DNA of 64,000 bases from Viscum album (Eukaryota > Streptophyta > Magnoliopsida > Santalales > Viscaceae). The notes beneath the pieces were generated by a model. It saw only the letters and a list, made by a program, of their open reading frames with translations, searched no databases and was not told where the DNA came from. The stretch spans positions 1,907,746,644 through 1,907,810,643 of the forward strand of contig OY728163.1 in NCBI GenBank assembly GCA_963277665.1, given 5' to 3'. Below are positions 36,825 through 50,479 of the stretch, in pieces; position 1 is the stretch's first letter; each line of letters opens with the position of its first letter. A program made the translations under genes and the position numbers.

Positions 36825-37340
36825 ATGGGATACCACAGAGATGGTGAAAATCATTCAGGACCGGATTAAGACTTCACTGAGCAGATAGAAGTCGTATACG
36901 GACAGGTTATAGAGACCTCTAGAGTTCGAGTATGGCAACAACGTTTTTTATGGGTCTCACATCGAAAAGTTTTATGAAGGTTTTTCCGAGGTGTCAAGTT
37001 ATATCTGAGATTAATCAGACCTTTTCAGGCCCTCACCAGAGTTGGCGAGGTGACTTACTGCTTAGCTCTTCCACATCAGTTGCACCGGGTGCATGACGTC
37101 TTCCACATATCCCAACTGAGGAGATACATGAATGACCCTTCTCAGAGTTGGACGTAGACGATGAGGTGACTTTTACCGAGGTTTTAGTAGATATTTATGA
37201 TCAAATGGAGTGGGTCATTCATGGATGATCGATTCCTGTTGTTCATGTTCTTTGGTAGCACGGGGCCCTCCAGGAGAGCACATGGGTGCAGGAGGCTGAG
37301 ATGCATGAACAATACTCCCATTTGTTTCCTTAGATTGAGT
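36825..37340 (+). pseudogene. Element B integrase remnant, 3' part
   Basis: This resumes the integrase of B after element C. GTACGG before the insertion plus GATACC after it read V-R-D-T. Next come TEMVKIIQDRIKTS, RPLEFEYGNNVFY and, in other frames, a worn stretch that corresponds to the LSGVHDVFHVS-like end of plant gypsy integrases. The tail continues to ESTWVQEAEMHEQYSHLFP just before 37340. Frames shift at least twice. No chromodomain was recognised. Confidence 0.7.
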
Positions 37341-37350
37341 TGTGGCTTAC

Positions 37351-37359
37351 GGGGGGGGG
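37351..37359 (+). other. Polypurine tract of element B (G9)
   Basis: A run of nine Gs directly after the integrase end and directly before the inferred LTR start. It is the best candidate for the plus-strand primer. Confidence 0.55.
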
Positions 37360-37966
37360 CATAGAGCCCTGAGGTGGTGAGAAGGTAAAGACCAAGAATT
37401 TCAATGTAATTTTTTTAAATATATTATAATTTTATATGTCCGTGAAAACTGACGGCGCATGATTCTGAGGCCAGGTTTTCCCAGAATCAATTTGTAATGT
37501 TTGTTCGGGTACTTTTAGTAAACGTACGAGTGGGTTTTTATAACTTTTGAACCAGTGCTCAGAATTGAAATATGAGGGCACCGTTGAACTCATTGTGACA
37601 GTATTATCTTAATAAGACTTTCACCTCGATGAGAGTTGGTGGAGAATAAAAGATAGTTTGGGGTTTTTAGATAATGTTTCAAATAAAAATAAAGTGTTTG
37701 TGGATTTATTTTTATTAGTTGGTTAAAACCTCGATGAAAATGATGGAGGTGGGGTCCACCACACCTTAACCTTCCATGAGAGGTTATGGAGGTGAGGCCC
37801 ACCCATGGTCTAAACTCATCTTCTTGTTTCTTGTTGTAGGGACCACCCGAGGCTTAAACCTCTGAAACTCCACAACTTTAATGGTGCCACCCCCTTTTTA
37901 ATTTAATATGCCAACACCTCTTGAATTAATGGTGCAATTCAAATTAAATTATTAAATCATAATTTA

Positions 37967-37986
37967 ATATATATATATATATATAT
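37967..37986. repeat. AT dinucleotide run in the element B 3' LTR
   Basis: About ten AT units occupy a site that in the 5' LTR reads only TTTATAT (near 20108). The run therefore grew after insertion, and it lies at a candidate TATA position. Confidence 0.85.
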
Positions 37987-38289
37987 TGGCCATTCCTTTG
38001 TTGGGAGAGGGTATAGAAGAGAACATGGAGAAACTTATTCTCCCAATGAAGAACGACCATTGAAGAATGAAGAACGCTTCATCCTCTAACGATGGACATC
38101 TTATTATTTGATCATTAACCGGAATAAGGGAGGAAGTTCCGTCCTTGAATAATGTTGACAACATCATCCTAGACTTCTTCATATTCTTTCACAATGTCAA
38201 CGAATCCGAGGTAGGGGTACAATCTTTGTTAATTGTTGCATGTTCTTAGTTTTTTATCAAGGATTATAATTTGAAGCCACATGATATCA

Positions 38290-39180
38290 CTGTAACGCGG
38301 AGGGTGCGAGCCGAAAAATCACGGCCCGAACCCTCCGCCTTGTTTGTAGAATTTTATACTTAATTCGGAATGAGACCGGGATGAGATAATCTCGTCAACA
38401 TTGATTTAGGATCGAAGGAAATGTCTCAAGGAATGCACAGATACTTCTGGAATGAGAATCGGGCCACTGGAACTCGTCTGGTGACCCACAAAATGTTTGC
38501 TGACGGATGGAGCAACAACCGCCACTGCATGAAAGGAGGCACCACAACTGTGCAACCGGAGGAGTAACCAACGACCGACGGGCCGCAGCGATGCAGCGGT
38601 GGCTGACGCAAGCCCGACTGTGGAGAAAATCAGCGGGACGAGCCGCCTGGTCACCGGAGATGGTGCGACACAACCGGCTAGCACGGTGGAGAAAAAAGGG
38701 GGTCGCAGAGGTGCAGCAGCGGCCGGAGCAATGCCGGCCGTGAGAAGGACCGGTGACCTGAGCTGCCAGGTTGTAGGAGGAGGTGAGACACAACTGCACC
38801 GCACGGGAGGCGGCTGGCCATTCGACCATCTGGAAGTAGTGGGACCCCACAACGTGGGTCCCGCGTGACGAAGACCGGGACCATGTGGCACCATTTTTGG
38901 AAAACTCTCGAATGGATAAGCTGTTCAAGATCCAGGGGGCACGACCTCCCCCATGGAATCAGCTGGGGTGGAACCCAAAACCTCCAACCGTGGGCCACAC
39001 GCGGGCTGGGACGCCCCCACGGGCTAGGCCAGACCCAGCGTGGGTTGAGCCGCCCCCACGAGCCGGTCAGACCCACAGACTAGGTCGGACCCGTGGACAG
39101 GGTCGGACCCCATTCCGAACCTAGGTTGGTCCGGGGTAGTTTGACTGCGCTGGACTGGACCCAGACCCGTTTGACCTGTT
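38290..39180. other. GC-rich island inside the element B 3' LTR
   Basis: Counterpart of 20400-21250. The minus-strand frame 38395-38928 (177 codons) aligns in the same frame with the minus-strand frame in the other LTR. Both share segments such as GSPDEF and PSI-NQC near the C-terminus. Other frames are open too, so coding is unlikely. Confidence 0.65.
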
Positions 39181-39551
39181 TCCACTCTTTTTACCGTAAC
39201 TTGAGATACAAGCATCTGATTAATGAACCGTCTACCACGACGGAATCCTTGGAAGGGGACGGTTAATTTGGTATACCCCCTCTAGTTGTGGACATACTTG
39301 GGGTACGACCGGGTTGGATCAAACGTATATTCAACCAGGCCCTCGGAACAGAAATGCCAATAACTCTCCGACCGGGCCTCCAATTGACGCACCGTCTATT
39401 GCGTTGAGTATCTTATGGAATGACTGGTCTTTTGGATAAATCAACTTGGGGTTTCATGGCAGTTGATGTATTGACACTTGGATAGAGTAGAGAACCCTCT
39501 GGAAATCAAGCATTATTTTTGAGAAACCCTGTGGATGGATGTGTATTGACG

Positions 39552-39820
39552 ATTGTTCCTGGATCCTGTGTGGGTTTGATAGCTTTGAAGACTATTCATG
39601 GATCCTTTTTGGGTTCGACAGCTCAAACTATTGTTCCTAGATCATGTGGGGGTTCGACATCTCTCACTACAGTTCCATGATCCTATGTCGGTTTGATAGC
39701 TCTGACTACTGTTCTTGGATCCTCTGTGGGTTCAAAAGCTCTGACTACTGTTCCTGGATCCTAAATGGGTTCGACAGCTCTAACTACTATTCTAGGATCC
39801 TACGTGGGTCCTACAGAGTA
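39552..39820 (+). repeat. Seven-copy 39-bp tandem repeat in the element B 3' LTR
   Basis: GGATCC or one- to two-base variants recur at 39561, 39600, 39639, 39678, 39717, 39756 and 39795, exactly 39 bp apart. Copy number and phase equal those of the 5' LTR. In the frame that is open in the 5' copy, two stops occur here. Confidence 0.9.
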
Positions 39821-40555
39821 GATGATTTAGTGGCTACATCTAATCATCTGTATCTCTATACATAAGTTGTATACCTGTGTGAGATGAGTCAGTAAATTTG
39901 TGTTTTTCTCATGATTGAGATGGATTACTTGATAACAAAGGAATATGTATGAGTATATACCTATGTAGGGTTATCTATTGATTTTATAACCTGTGCTTTA
40001 TCCTTGTTCAATTTTGTGAGACCTTGAGGGTCTTGGGTCCCTACTGAGAATCCTTATACTCACCTCTATACGGGCTTTGCCCGCACCTCATTGTGTTGGA
40101 TGTAGACGACAGACAACGCTGACCGAGGCTGAGTGTACTAGGACTGGACGGTGCCCGGAGGTAGACCTCATGACGAGTCGGTACCTAGAGGAGACTCACA
40201 TACATGGAGTGATGAAGAGGCTATTTATACCTACCCTTCAGGTAGGATCCGTGGTGGACAATCCAGGAGATGCTTTTCAACTTTCAGTTGTTTTGTCCCT
40301 TTTCAGTTGTACTTGTACTTTATAGTTGGGCTTGTATTTCCGGCCCCTTTACTTTTTAGCACTCTCTTGTTATACAGTTTTTCTTAATGTTTTATACCCA
40401 GATGTGTGATCTGTTGTGTGTGTGTTTGCCGTTATAAAGGGAATTCCTTCAGAGATTTAGGGAATTACGCCTTCGGTGCTAGTCACCAGCCCCTGGCCTA
40501 TGGAAGGCGGGCTTGGGGTAGTCACGACACGAGCTTCGGGAGACGGGTCCTGAAA

Positions 40556-43500
40556 ATATTTAAGCATTAAAATTACAACATATGTTTTCCATTTCCTACT
40601 GAATATCAATATTTTGTAAATATATCATAATGTTTTTGATAATGATCAATTTTGGAGCCTTTTGGTATCCAATGAATATGGATACATATTAATATTTTAA
40701 AAAAATTACATTTTATTCCCTCCACCACTTATTAAAGGACACCACATTCCTATCTAATTCACAATTACTATTTTTTTCTAAAAATAACATCCCATAAAAC
40801 TCCAATATATCCCTATAAATTTAATTCACTTATCTTATTGTAAATCAATTTAAGTAAATATTATGTTATAACCCTAATGAGGTTGTCCAAATAAATGGGA
40901 TATTTCAGAACCATTTATTTTCATTTTATTTCTTCCTGTAACTCATTCATATAATATCCAAATATGTTGAATTAATAAACGTGATATGTCATATAGACTA
41001 ATATGATATAATGTAAATTTCATAATCTATATCTCTATCAACTTCTTTTAGAGGGGAAACAAAATTGTCAACACTATCTATGACATACAACGACCTAGTG
41101 AACCGATGTAATAGTTTTTTCATCACAACCTCTCATTAATGTATATAATGATGGATTTACTATATATAATTTATATTTTAACCTAATTATACTAATGAAA
41201 TTATACTATCATTTCTTCCTTTATACCATCAAAATCATTTTAGAATGATAATGTTGCTCATGTGTACCTCTGGACTACCAACTCCATTATGTGATGTGAT
41301 TCGTTTTTTATTTTACTATGACAAGGATGCTAATAAGGATTAATTATATTATAATATATGATTTATATGATATAATAATTATTTTATAAATTTATATTAT
41401 CACTTTCAATTATTTTTTTAAATCAGTTAGAAAATTAAAAAATATTGATGGGTATGTATAACACACAATCTCTATGAATGATGTACCACATTTTTCAATC
41501 AGTATATTTTATATATACCTATAAATGTGTATATGATGAATATATTTATTATTCATATCAAGGTAAAATATATATATATATATATATATATTATGTAATC
41601 ATGATATATTTTCAAGGAAAAAAATTATAAAACCAAACCAAACATGAATTAATAAAGTAGTTGTTAGACAAAACAACAATTTTAAAAAATGAATTGTTAA
41701 TAAATTATTTGTAAAGGATTATGATAAAATAATATAAGGTGAAATATTTGTGATTAATTTATTATATTATGTGAATATTTAATGTAAATTTATTATACAT
41801 GAAGCTATAATGCAATGGAATGAAGTCATTTATGATGTAAGGGTTTCACATCTCCTTTTCATTTTGTAATACATATGATATATTCCCCACATATTTATTT
41901 TGTGTGGTGTGTATACAGCCCATTATATGATATTATAAATATTATTATGAATATTATTTGATACTAATATCCATATAAGGCACATTATTTTTTGGGGTTA
42001 AAATTAAATAGTTACAAATATTGTAAGAGTTTATTTGAAAATATTATTTTTAGTCGAAATTATTTTCATTTCTCTCACTATTTGGGGACATATTTTATTT
42101 TCCTATATTAAAAAAATTATATTTCCTTTTAATCAAATTATTCCGGAAGTTTTTATATAATTTTACAGTTCTACACTATTTGGATAATAAAATTATGTTT
42201 AATTTTTTTAATAAAATAAAAAATTATTTATCCCTTCGGTCCAAAACCCATTTTCTATTCCTTATACTTATTTTTTAAAAATGTTATAAAATCTATTTTT
42301 ATTAAAATAAAATTATTTGGAAAATAATATTTTTTCAAATATTTCTATTTTAAAAAAATAATTAAAATAAATTCTCCTATCATTTTCATAATGAAATATT
42401 TTTTCACTAATTACCAAAAATATGAACGGAGTATTTGTTTTAATATACTCGACAGGAAATAAATTTCCCACTGTTATGAAAACTCATTACATGGAGTAGT
42501 CTTTAAAATATTCAATGATTATATTTGAAAATGTTTTCCCACATATTAAGATATTTATATTTTTTAAAATTTAATATCATTATAAAATTGGAATTTTCAA
42601 CAAAACTATTTTTAATGTCATTTTTATGGTATTTATATTCTTTATTTTAGACTAATATTATTTTAATAACGCTTATCTGTGAGTTTATTTTAATTATATC
42701 ATCTTTATTTTTCCATAAGATGGTTTATGATCAGTTTAATAGGGAAATACTGTTTTGATACTATTCCATACAATATTCTATATTGTTTATGATTGTACAT
42801 TATTATTGCGTTATGTATTAAAATTTGTATAAGAGTTTTCAAAATTAATGTTTTTCATGATTCAATCCTTTCAAATGAAAACTAAATTGGTCTTAGTGTG
42901 TGAAGAGAGGGTGCTTTTATAGGCCCTTAAAGCATAAGTTTTTCTAAGGAGACCAACTAGCTAGGGTATTCAACCAAGGCTATAACCATTTATTTTAGAT
43001 GTCATAGAATGAGGACATAAACATATTTTTTTGATCTCTAAAATTGTATCATATATTCATTATGATATTAGTAACTAATGAGGATCTGATTATTTTTGTC
43101 TATTTATTATATCCATGTATTTTTATCAATGAAATATTATTATTTATAGGTAGTTAATTTATAGTAATTCATTTCTAAAATAGTACTCATTATTCTAATA
43201 TTATTGATTAAATGGATTTCCTATTTTTTAATTTACCTTTACATAATGATTATTCATTATGTATTCATGATAAATTAGGATGTACACATAAAATTACAAA
43301 GGATTTAAGAAAACCACTTTACTATGTTTCCTTTCCCAAGGATTCCATAAAATGTGTTATGATTTCTATGTTTTGATATTTTTAAGGGAACCATGTTGTT
43401 TTATTTAGAAAATGCTATGTTTTATTTTTAGTGTTCAAATACAATTTAAAATTTATATATGTATCTCGTTTTCCAATAATAATACACTATTCAGTCTTTT

Positions 43501-43579
43501 GGGGTGTGATTTCAAGTATCATGCACCAATGTAATGATTTAATCACTAAATCTAGTCTACAAGAGTTAGGGTATTTATA
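40556..43579 (+). repeat. Element E: old A-related LTR, right part
   Basis: Its right end GGTATTTATA followed by TTTGTAACAGAGCATGG aligns with the LTR end and primer-site region of element A (4931-4960). The match goes on for about 80 bases into the leader. The middle is too AT-rich to align by eye. Left plus right part is about 3.9 kb, against 3.35 kb in A, so a further insertion is possible. Confidence 0.4.
41569..41591. repeat. AT dinucleotide microsatellite
   Basis: About eleven uninterrupted AT units in AT-rich DNA. Confidence 0.9.
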
Positions 43580-43580
43580 A

Positions 43581-43597
43581 TTTGTAACAGAGCATGG
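43581..43597 (+). other. Primer-binding-like site of element E
   Basis: TTTGTAACAGAGCATGG resembles TTGGTATCAGAGC and lies where the A-type LTR would end. Confidence 0.4.
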
Positions 43598-45200
43598 TTA
43601 TTAGATTCCTACAGAACTGGATTTGGGAAAAAAATAATTTTGGGGATATAACCCTATTAATGATGTTAAGTACGAGTCAATGTATAAGATACTAACATAA
43701 TGTTTTGGTATGTTAGAGAATATGTGGTAACCCAAGAAATAAATATTTTATTATACCTAACATAGATATGGATCTGGAATAACTGTACTCAGGGTTAATA
43801 ACTTTGAAAATGGATTTTGGGTATTTGAATTGATTTATGCATGGTTCATGAAAAATGATACTTTCTTCACACATCGTTTCACAACCCTTGGAGATATGCC
43901 AGTGTTATTTAAACTTTTATTTATGAACCTTCATGATGAATTTTAATAAATAATTATAATTAATGACCTATGTTAAACAAAATTTTTCATATATTGAATA
44001 TAAGGATTCTTGATTAAGACGTCCTATAAATGATTATATGGTTTTCCATAATGTTTACAATTTCTCACACCATACTATTCTTTCCTAGTCAATTGATACA
44101 AGATGAAGGAATCATGTTAACATTAAATGTGATAGAAAAAGTGGTGATTATGAGAAACCAAATGGGATGATGAATGAAATAAAAGATATTTTATTTTTCC
44201 AATTAATCTATACCAATATATTATTAACATACTATACCATGAAACACTATTATACAAAAAAAAATGAGAAGCATAGATTTTTATAAGTTCTCGAGTCATG
44301 GAGACCCTACAAGAAAAAAGGATCAACTTCCGTCATATATAATATTTTTAAATAGAAACCTAGGATAATGTATCTAAGAAATAATTAAATGATTAATGAT
44401 TGGAATTGAATTCCATAGTGCATTAAATTATATAGGAAATTAGTAAAGTTCAATGGAGAGAAATAAATTTTATCCTCGAGATCCATTTATTGTTTTTTAT
44501 CTTAAATGTTAGAAACCTAAGAGGTATCCTAGATAATAACTTATTTTGAAGGTTATATAATATACCATGTATTTTCCTATGTTATACCAATATTTTAAGT
44601 AAAATATTTGAATAATTTTCATATTGGGATTCAAGAATAATTTTCTCAAAATATTTTTAGCAATTGTATTTAGTTTGTAAGAATCATGAATCATCTAAGA
44701 AATGTGTTATATTTCAAGTAATATATATGTACATTTAAGATTAACATAATAATTATAGAGAAACATTGTTTATATTTATCTATGATTGATCACATTTTCA
44801 ATTTCGTTGACACCCATTCTGATGTTTTATGTGATGCGAGTACCTTAGATAAATTTATTATGTTTTAATGAATTTTTAGAAATATGAAATAATTATGTAT
44901 GAAATTTTATTTAGTGAGAAGGATATTTTTTTAATAATGATATTATTTTTATATTAAATATGTTTTTTAGTTTGTGATAACCTTTAGGGATAATATAGTC
45001 ATTTATTTTATGGTAATAATAGACAATTATGATTATTAGATTTTGGGAAAAAAATATTTCAGATATAAAATCATTTCGATTTGAAAGTGATTTGATGTGT
45101 AATGTATTTTATTTAATAATTAAAACCATCTATGAATGTTTTATGAATTATATTATTGTATTTTTGTAAAAAGAAAAACCGAAATGTTAGGTGACAACAT
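43598..45200. other. AT-rich DNA, possible decayed interior of element E
   Basis: The first 60-80 bases align with the leader of element A; beyond that no gag motif or other gene was recognised. Confidence 0.35.
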
Positions 45201-46099
45201 GTCTTATATGGATGGGTTGTAGGGCTGAAAATCAAAACTTAATAGGGAAAATTGTGTAGCACTTGGAGTTGGACATTGTGATGTGATGGGTAATATGATT
45301 TTTTTTTCAAAAAAATCGATAAATATATAATTTATTTTGAGAAAAATATATATCATATAATATTTTTTTGGTTGAATAGATTTATTATATTTCAGGTTTT
45401 TTTTTGGTTAAGGTATACATAACCATTTGGTTTAAGATAAAATAATATAGATACAGAGTGATATCAAATATTTGTTGTATAATGTGAATGGTATGAGATA
45501 AAGATTGAGGTTAAAAAATTCTACAAGGCTGTAGTTTTTAGGTCAGTTTGTATGCATGGTTAATTTTAATGGATTTATCTATGTTAAACTATTCATTTTA
45601 TTATTTAATTTTTGATATTAATTTAGAGTTTTATTCATTTTCAACATTTTCTTATATTATAATAACTATTTTGGTTTTATTAACCATTTTTAAATATATT
45701 TTTATTCTTTTATGTATTATATGATCCGTTAAAACATAATTTTAGTTCTTCATTGGTAAATAATATTTTTTGGATATTCATTTCATGGAGTAAGAAATGA
45801 TGTGGATGTCGATCAAAGAACAACCAAGGGATGAAATAAGGAATAATAAGTAAAAAGATATTAAATAAGTATATTTTAGAGTGTTATCATTCATGATATA
45901 AAAGTAATGCATTATTATTATGAAAATACAACTAAAAATTGTTATTCATTTACCATCATTTTCTAAGAATCAATGGACTATTAAACAAAAATATATTTAT
46001 AGATTTATTTTTGTTGATATTATTGAAAATGATAATATTTTAGTTGATTTTAATATGTTTTTAAATTATTTAACACTTTAAAATTTATTATTTTGAATT

Positions 46100-47520
46100 G
46101 ATTTACATTATTTTTGTATATATGGGGGTTTTGTACTAAAATGTAATAATTTCTTAATTCTGGAAATTAAATTTTTTTTGAAACTTATTTTTTTTTGAGA
46201 AAATTGGGTCAAAATTTATGTAAAATAAGTTATTCATTTTTTTTCATGATTTCATTATTTATGTGATTCATAATATATATTTCTATATAAATCTCATTAA
46301 AACATCTAACGAACAAAATAAATAAATAATTTTGAATAATTTTCTATATGACATAATGGAAACCATATTAATAAATAAGGAATATATCATCCTTTATTCC
46401 TGAAAATTATTTAATTCCAACCTGATTTTAAATAGTACAAAATTAACAATATTCTAATTAAATGTAATAAATCTCTTATCTCGTTAAGGATAACGTTTAA
46501 CTATCCAAATTGGAGGATGTTAAAGAGAATATATTTTCACAAAATGATTTTGTAATTAATTTGGTCATAAATGTTTTGATTGTGTTTAAAGAATTTATAC
46601 TTTTGAGTGGACCTTTAAAAGAGATATAGGAACAACTTTAATGAAGAAAACAGCATGATAAATCACTATTTTTTATGCTAAATTGGAATACTCATTTTGT
46701 GGATAAAATCTATAGGGAATATTTTCAACCTCTAAACAAAATAAAATATATGGATTAACATCCATATACAATTTTTGGAGATCGATAAATAAGGGATGCG
46801 ATGGAGGATTTTAACCTTGATGTGATGAGAATTTTCAATATTGTCTTTTATTAGTTTTATAGTTCTCTCTAATTTTCCATTAAACTTTATTACCCTCCAC
46901 ATGAAGGAGTAAAATTATTTAGTGATTAGTGAATGGGGTATTTTCCTTTTATAATGACCGTGTAGAATTATTTAATTTAAAATACTCATTTTCTATTGAT
47001 TTTTTTTTATTTTATGTGTTTCCCAATTCTGTTATTGTGATTTTATTTATGGTTTGGTGTTAATTTTTATTTTCATCATTTGTTGATGTTTATTATCTCC
47101 CTCCACCTACTACTGTTTTCCTCTATGGATGAGATTTTGTTTGGTGGTGAGTGTCTTATAATAATTTCCTTGTGTGTGGAATAATTGAATTATTTATAGA
47201 TTTATATGGAGAAAAAAATTAATTTTTCATACTTTCTTTAGTTATTTTGTAATTGTTTATGTGTTTTCATTCACACAGTAGTTGTTTAAAGTTATTCTAT
47301 CAACCAAGGGTGATTGAAAAATCGATCGAGGAGTCATGCATTTATCATTCAATTGGATGAGAGGGGGAATGCTTTTTACCAAAATTATGTAATTGAAAAT
47401 AGTGATCCTACCCTTAATCCATTCCTCCCTTCATTAATTTTTTTTCAAATGTAATTTTATTTCATCTTTAAAATAAATAAATTTCAAAAACAATATCCTA
47501 TTTATTATCTAATTTCAGGT
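46100..47520 (+). repeat. Element D, 5' LTR (recognisable part)
   Basis: Colinear with about 55830-57250 in the 3' LTR. Matches are clearest around 46457 (TTAAATGTAATA), 46818-46900 (GATGTGATGA...) and 47300-47450. Its true start and end were not fixed; the start may lie near 45200. Confidence 0.55.
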
Positions 47521-49729
47521 GAAAAAATGAATTTTGTGTTACCATATATGAAGAAAACATAGGTTAAAAACCTTTAGGAATTATTAAATTTGTAAATAAT
47601 ATTTTCTCTCACACCCCATGATAGGAACATGTCAATTTTTTTTTGTTTTTTTATAAGGGTGGTGGAAAAAATTCTTTTTTATATCATAAAAATTTCATGT
47701 CTAAAACTAAAAACATAGATCCTTGTGCCATAGGTCTATAAATAGAATAAATTTTTTTTATTATAATTAGAGACATTATTTTTCAATGTGAATTGGTGGA
47801 AATTTATCGTGTATACTCGAGTGAAACATGATGTGATCACTCAGCTCCTATAATCAAGGATGGAAATAATATCCCAAACCTTACAGACCTATGTGCATCA
47901 CAATTCCTTGGTAGAAAAAAAATCAACATTCCAATCCAAAGATAAAAAATTATTTTGAGGTGAAACGTAACATGATCCAATTTCTCCAGAAATTTAAGAG
48001 TGTGGTAGCGAATGTCCCAATCAAACATATGAATGAGTACACAAATCTCTCCTATAAATTTAGACACTAAAGAGTAGATCAATATATTGTAATGTAGAAG
48101 GAATTCCCATTTTCAAGGGAAGAAGATTCCATATAATTGTTTTATAGACTTCAATTATGAGATGTTCATGATTGTAATAACTTAATTTAAAGCATTTTCA
48201 AAATAACATTCCCAAAATATAAAATAAAAACATTAGATAGGAAATAAATTCCATCATAAAATTATTTGGATAAACATGTTATCGGTAGTAGGAATGATTT
48301 AATAAGCTATATGATAGTTTCCTACATCATAAAATTAGTAATAATCAGTTTATTGTCTTCTTAAATCAATTCTTTTTTGAAAATTATAGAACCTTTTGGA
48401 TGCATCAACTAGATAAACATTTATTGAAAACTAAACAGAATACTAAAAGGGCATGATTGAAAGTATATCCTAGAACTCAAAATTATTAAGTATACGATTA
48501 ACTATAGAAGGAGGTATTCATGAGTTAATAAACTGTCATTCATCAACCTTTTTTGAAATAAGAATTGAAAAGATGACTAGTTTGGTGAGACAGATTTCCT
48601 TGAAACAAGTGAGTGGGAAACAATCACTGATTATAGAATAAGTATTATGTTCATCACATGATCATTTTAAAGAACATTGTTATTATGTACATGTAAGGAA
48701 AGGTTTTATAATATCCCTTCAGTTGAGGTAGTTCTAAAAAAACCTAGGATAGAGAGAATCTAACCAGGTACAATATGGATTTTAAAATTTGGTAAATCAA
48801 TCCAGACCTCTATTCCAAAATTTGTTCCAAAATTATTCCCCATTCATGTAACAATTTATAAATCCAGTAACATTTCAAAAAAATCATATAACCATCCTTA
48901 TTACAACCAAACACCAACTTTATAATGTCTTTATGATCAACCATCAACCATCACAATCCCTAAATTTAATGTTCAATAATTCAAGGTAGTATATGTTTAT
49001 AATAGGCTTGATATGCTAAAAAACATGATGGGATGACCTACAAAAATCAATTACAAATTATAGGAAATGTACCATATCAAATGATGAAAAACACAAAAGA
49101 AAATGTAATAATTAAAACAAAAAAAGTAGAAAATTATACTCAACACCAGAATCCCATGGCCATGAAATAAGACAACCTATTCTTTGGGGGGTCAAGTTGG
49201 AAATTATGAAAATTATGTGAAAATTAATGGAGTAGAAGAAAATTAAAATGATTGAAAGTAGAATATAATAAAGAGGAAGATACAATAAACACCTTTACAA
49301 TAAAAAATTATAATAATGGATTACCCCCACCATTTCTATTATGTGTGGTAGATTTAATGATATTTTAAGAAGAATCTGTTGAAAAAGTGTGGACACCTTT
49401 TACAATGTGGAAAATAATACACCAAACTCGTGGAAATCAATAAAATTCCTAGGGATGATACATTTTATAATGATATTTTCACCAAGAATAAAGGAATTCA
49501 TGGTAATTATTGGATCAAAATGGGAATAAGTGTCTCCGACCTTATCACATAATATATTCCAACCAAATATCATGATATAGGGACATTTTCTATTCCATCC
49601 ATCATTGTTTAATTAAATATCTCCATTCTTTGTGTGATATGGGTGATTCAATAAATCTATTACCTTACTTTATATAAACATATTCAAAGATGGGTGATAT
49701 TAATCCCACTGAAGTGGTGGTCTATCATT
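47521..49729 (+). other. Element D leader and gag region, nothing recognised
   Basis: This is where leader and gag should lie, but no gag motif or primer site could be identified. The 81-codon minus-strand frame at 47837-48082 has no recognisable domain. Confidence 0.45.
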
Positions 49730-49990
49730 CAAACGTATCCATAGTTTTCCCAAAAGGAGCTCTAGTGGACATCCTTTTGAATGTAAATGATCTCTTATTG
49801 CAAAATGACATCTATATGTGGATTGTTAATGATGATAGGAGCCATTCATAGTAACCCATTTTACTAGGGATACATTTATTAATGACATCCAAAACCATAA
49901 TTAATGTCCATTAGCATAAAATCATTGCAGAGTTTGCAGATAGAACTCTCCACATTAATATTTTTTAATCAATAAGGCACTCATCGAATG
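49730..49990 (+). pseudogene. Element D protease remnant
   Basis: Plus-strand reading has GALVDILLNVNDLL, then two stops, then PILLGIHLL (49855-49881) and HINIF. These correspond to the ILG box and its surroundings in Athila-type proteases. The active-site aspartate region upstream was not recognised. Confidence 0.55.
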
Positions 49991-50479
49991 ATCACTCACA
50001 CTTTTCACTCTACAATTGATTTTTTACTAAAAAAATTGAATAATACATAATTTTACATGGATTTATATCCATAAAAGATAATATTTTCTCTAGAAATATC
50101 CCTAAACAAGTGAAAAGCCAAAACATGAGAGATTCAGATTTCATGTGGGAAGAAGATGTAAAATCTGATTTGTGAGTATTTTTAAATGATGAAGTATATA
50201 ATATGATTTATTGTATTCATGAATTATAATCTTTCAATGTGGGTATCCTCAATTTTATTTCTTCCATTCAGTATCCCCTATAGATAAAATTAAAACCAAA
50301 TTCTACCAATTTTAAATATTTGAACCTTTTAGATGGAGATAAATTATCAGTGATAATTTCTAATAATCTATAAAAAAACTCAGGAAAAATCATTTATTCG
50401 TATTTTTAGGGACAATTTTCTTGAAATCGTGTAGATATTTGGTGACATTCCAACAATAAACAAAATTGTTTATCAAATA

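Larger units (their letters stand above)
19488..40555 (+). mobile_element. Element B: decayed Ty3/gypsy LTR retrotransposon, split by element C
   Basis: LTRs of about 3.1-3.2 kb (19488-22610 and 37360-40555) enclose remnants of gag (22891 onward), an RNase H tail (24430) and integrase (24690-25521, continuing 36825-37340). A primer-binding-like sequence follows the left LTR and a run of nine Gs precedes the right LTR. Without the 11.3-kb insertion of element C the element would be about 9.8 kb. Protease and nearly all of the reverse transcriptase are missing. The LTR copies differ at roughly one base in five in stretches compared by eye, so B is old. The exact LTR starts are uncertain by some 30 bp and no convincing target duplication was found. 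Confidence 0.85.
37360..40555 (+). repeat. Element B, 3' LTR
   Basis: Colinear with 19488-22610. Both copies share an AGGTGGT-GAGAA segment (19499 and 37372), so the LTR starts before the better conserved AAGAATTTC block. It ends GGGTCCTGAAA. It contains the GC island (about 38290-39180), the 120-bp duplication (38641/38761), the 39-bp array and a donor-like GAG|GTAGGG near 38210. Confidence 0.83.

Noticed and set aside
37349..37384. LTR of B starting at 37384 (with 19519) and a TTATT/ATATT duplication
   Set aside because: Similarity between the LTRs extends about 25 bases further upstream, to the G9 purine tract, so the start near 37360 and 19488 is preferred; the near-match in flanks is then by chance.
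47837..48082. An 81-codon minus-strand frame as a host gene
   Set aside because: No domain was recognised, and it lies in the decayed interior of element D.
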